Shown: piece after piece, positions 63,931-64,000 of the stretch
Layout: every line of letters begins with the position of its first letter
Numbering within the stretch: position 1 is the stretch's first letter
Origin: Sepioteuthis lessoniana
Taxonomy: Eukaryota; Mollusca; Cephalopoda; Myopsida; Loliginidae
Reading direction: 5' to 3'
Assembly: GCA_963585895.1 (NCBI GenBank)
Contig: OY757921.1
Span: 49,103,527 to 49,167,526 of the forward strand
Length of the DNA stretch: 64,000 nucleotides
Notes under the pieces: model-generated
The model's database searches: none
Told to the model about the DNA's origin: nothing
What the model saw: the letters and a program-made list of their open reading frames with translations, nothing else
Position numbers and translations under genes: made by a program

Positions 63931-64000
63931 AGCATTATATGATAGCGAGTATTTCTATCTAATGCAAAACATTTGCTTAGAGTTGGATCTTTCAAGTATT
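63931..64000 (-). repeat. 48-bp minisatellite units
   Basis: gagtatttctatctaatgca, aaacatttgcttag and tcaagtatt. It continues past the window edge. Confidence 0.55.

Overview
The window looks like intergenic, repeat-dominated DNA from an AT-rich animal genome. I found no host protein-coding exon I could defend and no tRNA, rRNA or CRISPR locus. Dense (TA)n, (CA)n, (GA)n and (CTTT)n tracts, several tRNA-derived SINE families, 5'-truncated LINEs and decayed Tc1/mariner elements suggest a mollusc, most likely a cephalopod. That assignment rests on general resemblance of the SINEs and LINEs to cephalopod repeats and could not be tested here.

Repeat families named here. (1) YADD-LINE: a non-LTR retrotransposon with a YADD reverse transcriptase and a (GAT)n tail. 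The longest copy is at 1433-3272, with about eleven truncated relatives. (2) RLE-LINE: a second LINE with a Cys-rich CCHC region and an RPD endonuclease-like signature, ending in (AAT)n. Four copies lie in a row at 19590-22240. (3) An RTE/BovB-like C-terminal fragment at 11780-12115. (4) SINE-A, SINE-C and SINE-D: three retroposon families with tRNA-like heads (box A/B-like sequences). (5) B element: a recurrent head of about 200 bp, followed by a 55-bp or 48-bp minisatellite and then a short stem-loop tail. (6) E: a GC-rich insert of about 360 bp. (7) Mariner/Tc1 relics and MITE-like derivatives. (8) Short modules with hammerhead-like or Penelope-like signatures, often in inverted pairs.

Layout. 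0-5 kb: B heads, two LINE relics, the main YADD-LINE, then a B and E cluster. 5-9 kb: microsatellites, a mariner 3' end, SINE-A/C/D. 9-15 kb: LINE fragments, a mariner interrupted by SINE-A, one RLE-LINE. 15-19 kb: CA-rich tandem duplication, a complete composite B element, MITEs, SINEs. 19-22.3 kb: tandem RLE-LINEs. 23.5-24.4 kb: a B element carrying an inverted SINE dimer with a 17-bp target duplication. 26.2-28.0 kb: an approximately 47-bp minisatellite. 30-33 kb: deleted mariner, B tails, hammerhead-like inverted repeat, MITE. 33.6-34.6 kb: (GA)n block. 37.5-37.9 kb: the most unique-looking, CGAT-rich DNA in the window. 40-45 kb: B elements, one carrying a long-TIR transposon and one carrying E. 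45-57 kb: more B/SINE modules, tandem duplications and a 158-bp tandem array containing the SINE-A head. 57-64 kb: mostly unassigned DNA with a mariner N-terminal relic, a zinc-finger-like ORF, a B dimer and a YADD-LINE 3' end.

The likely common thread is the 3' stem-loop tail (GGCAT...AACC...GGTT...ATGCC). It is shared by SINE-C and the B elements, and copies differ by compensating base changes. This suggests that different heads use one reverse transcriptase recognition structure.
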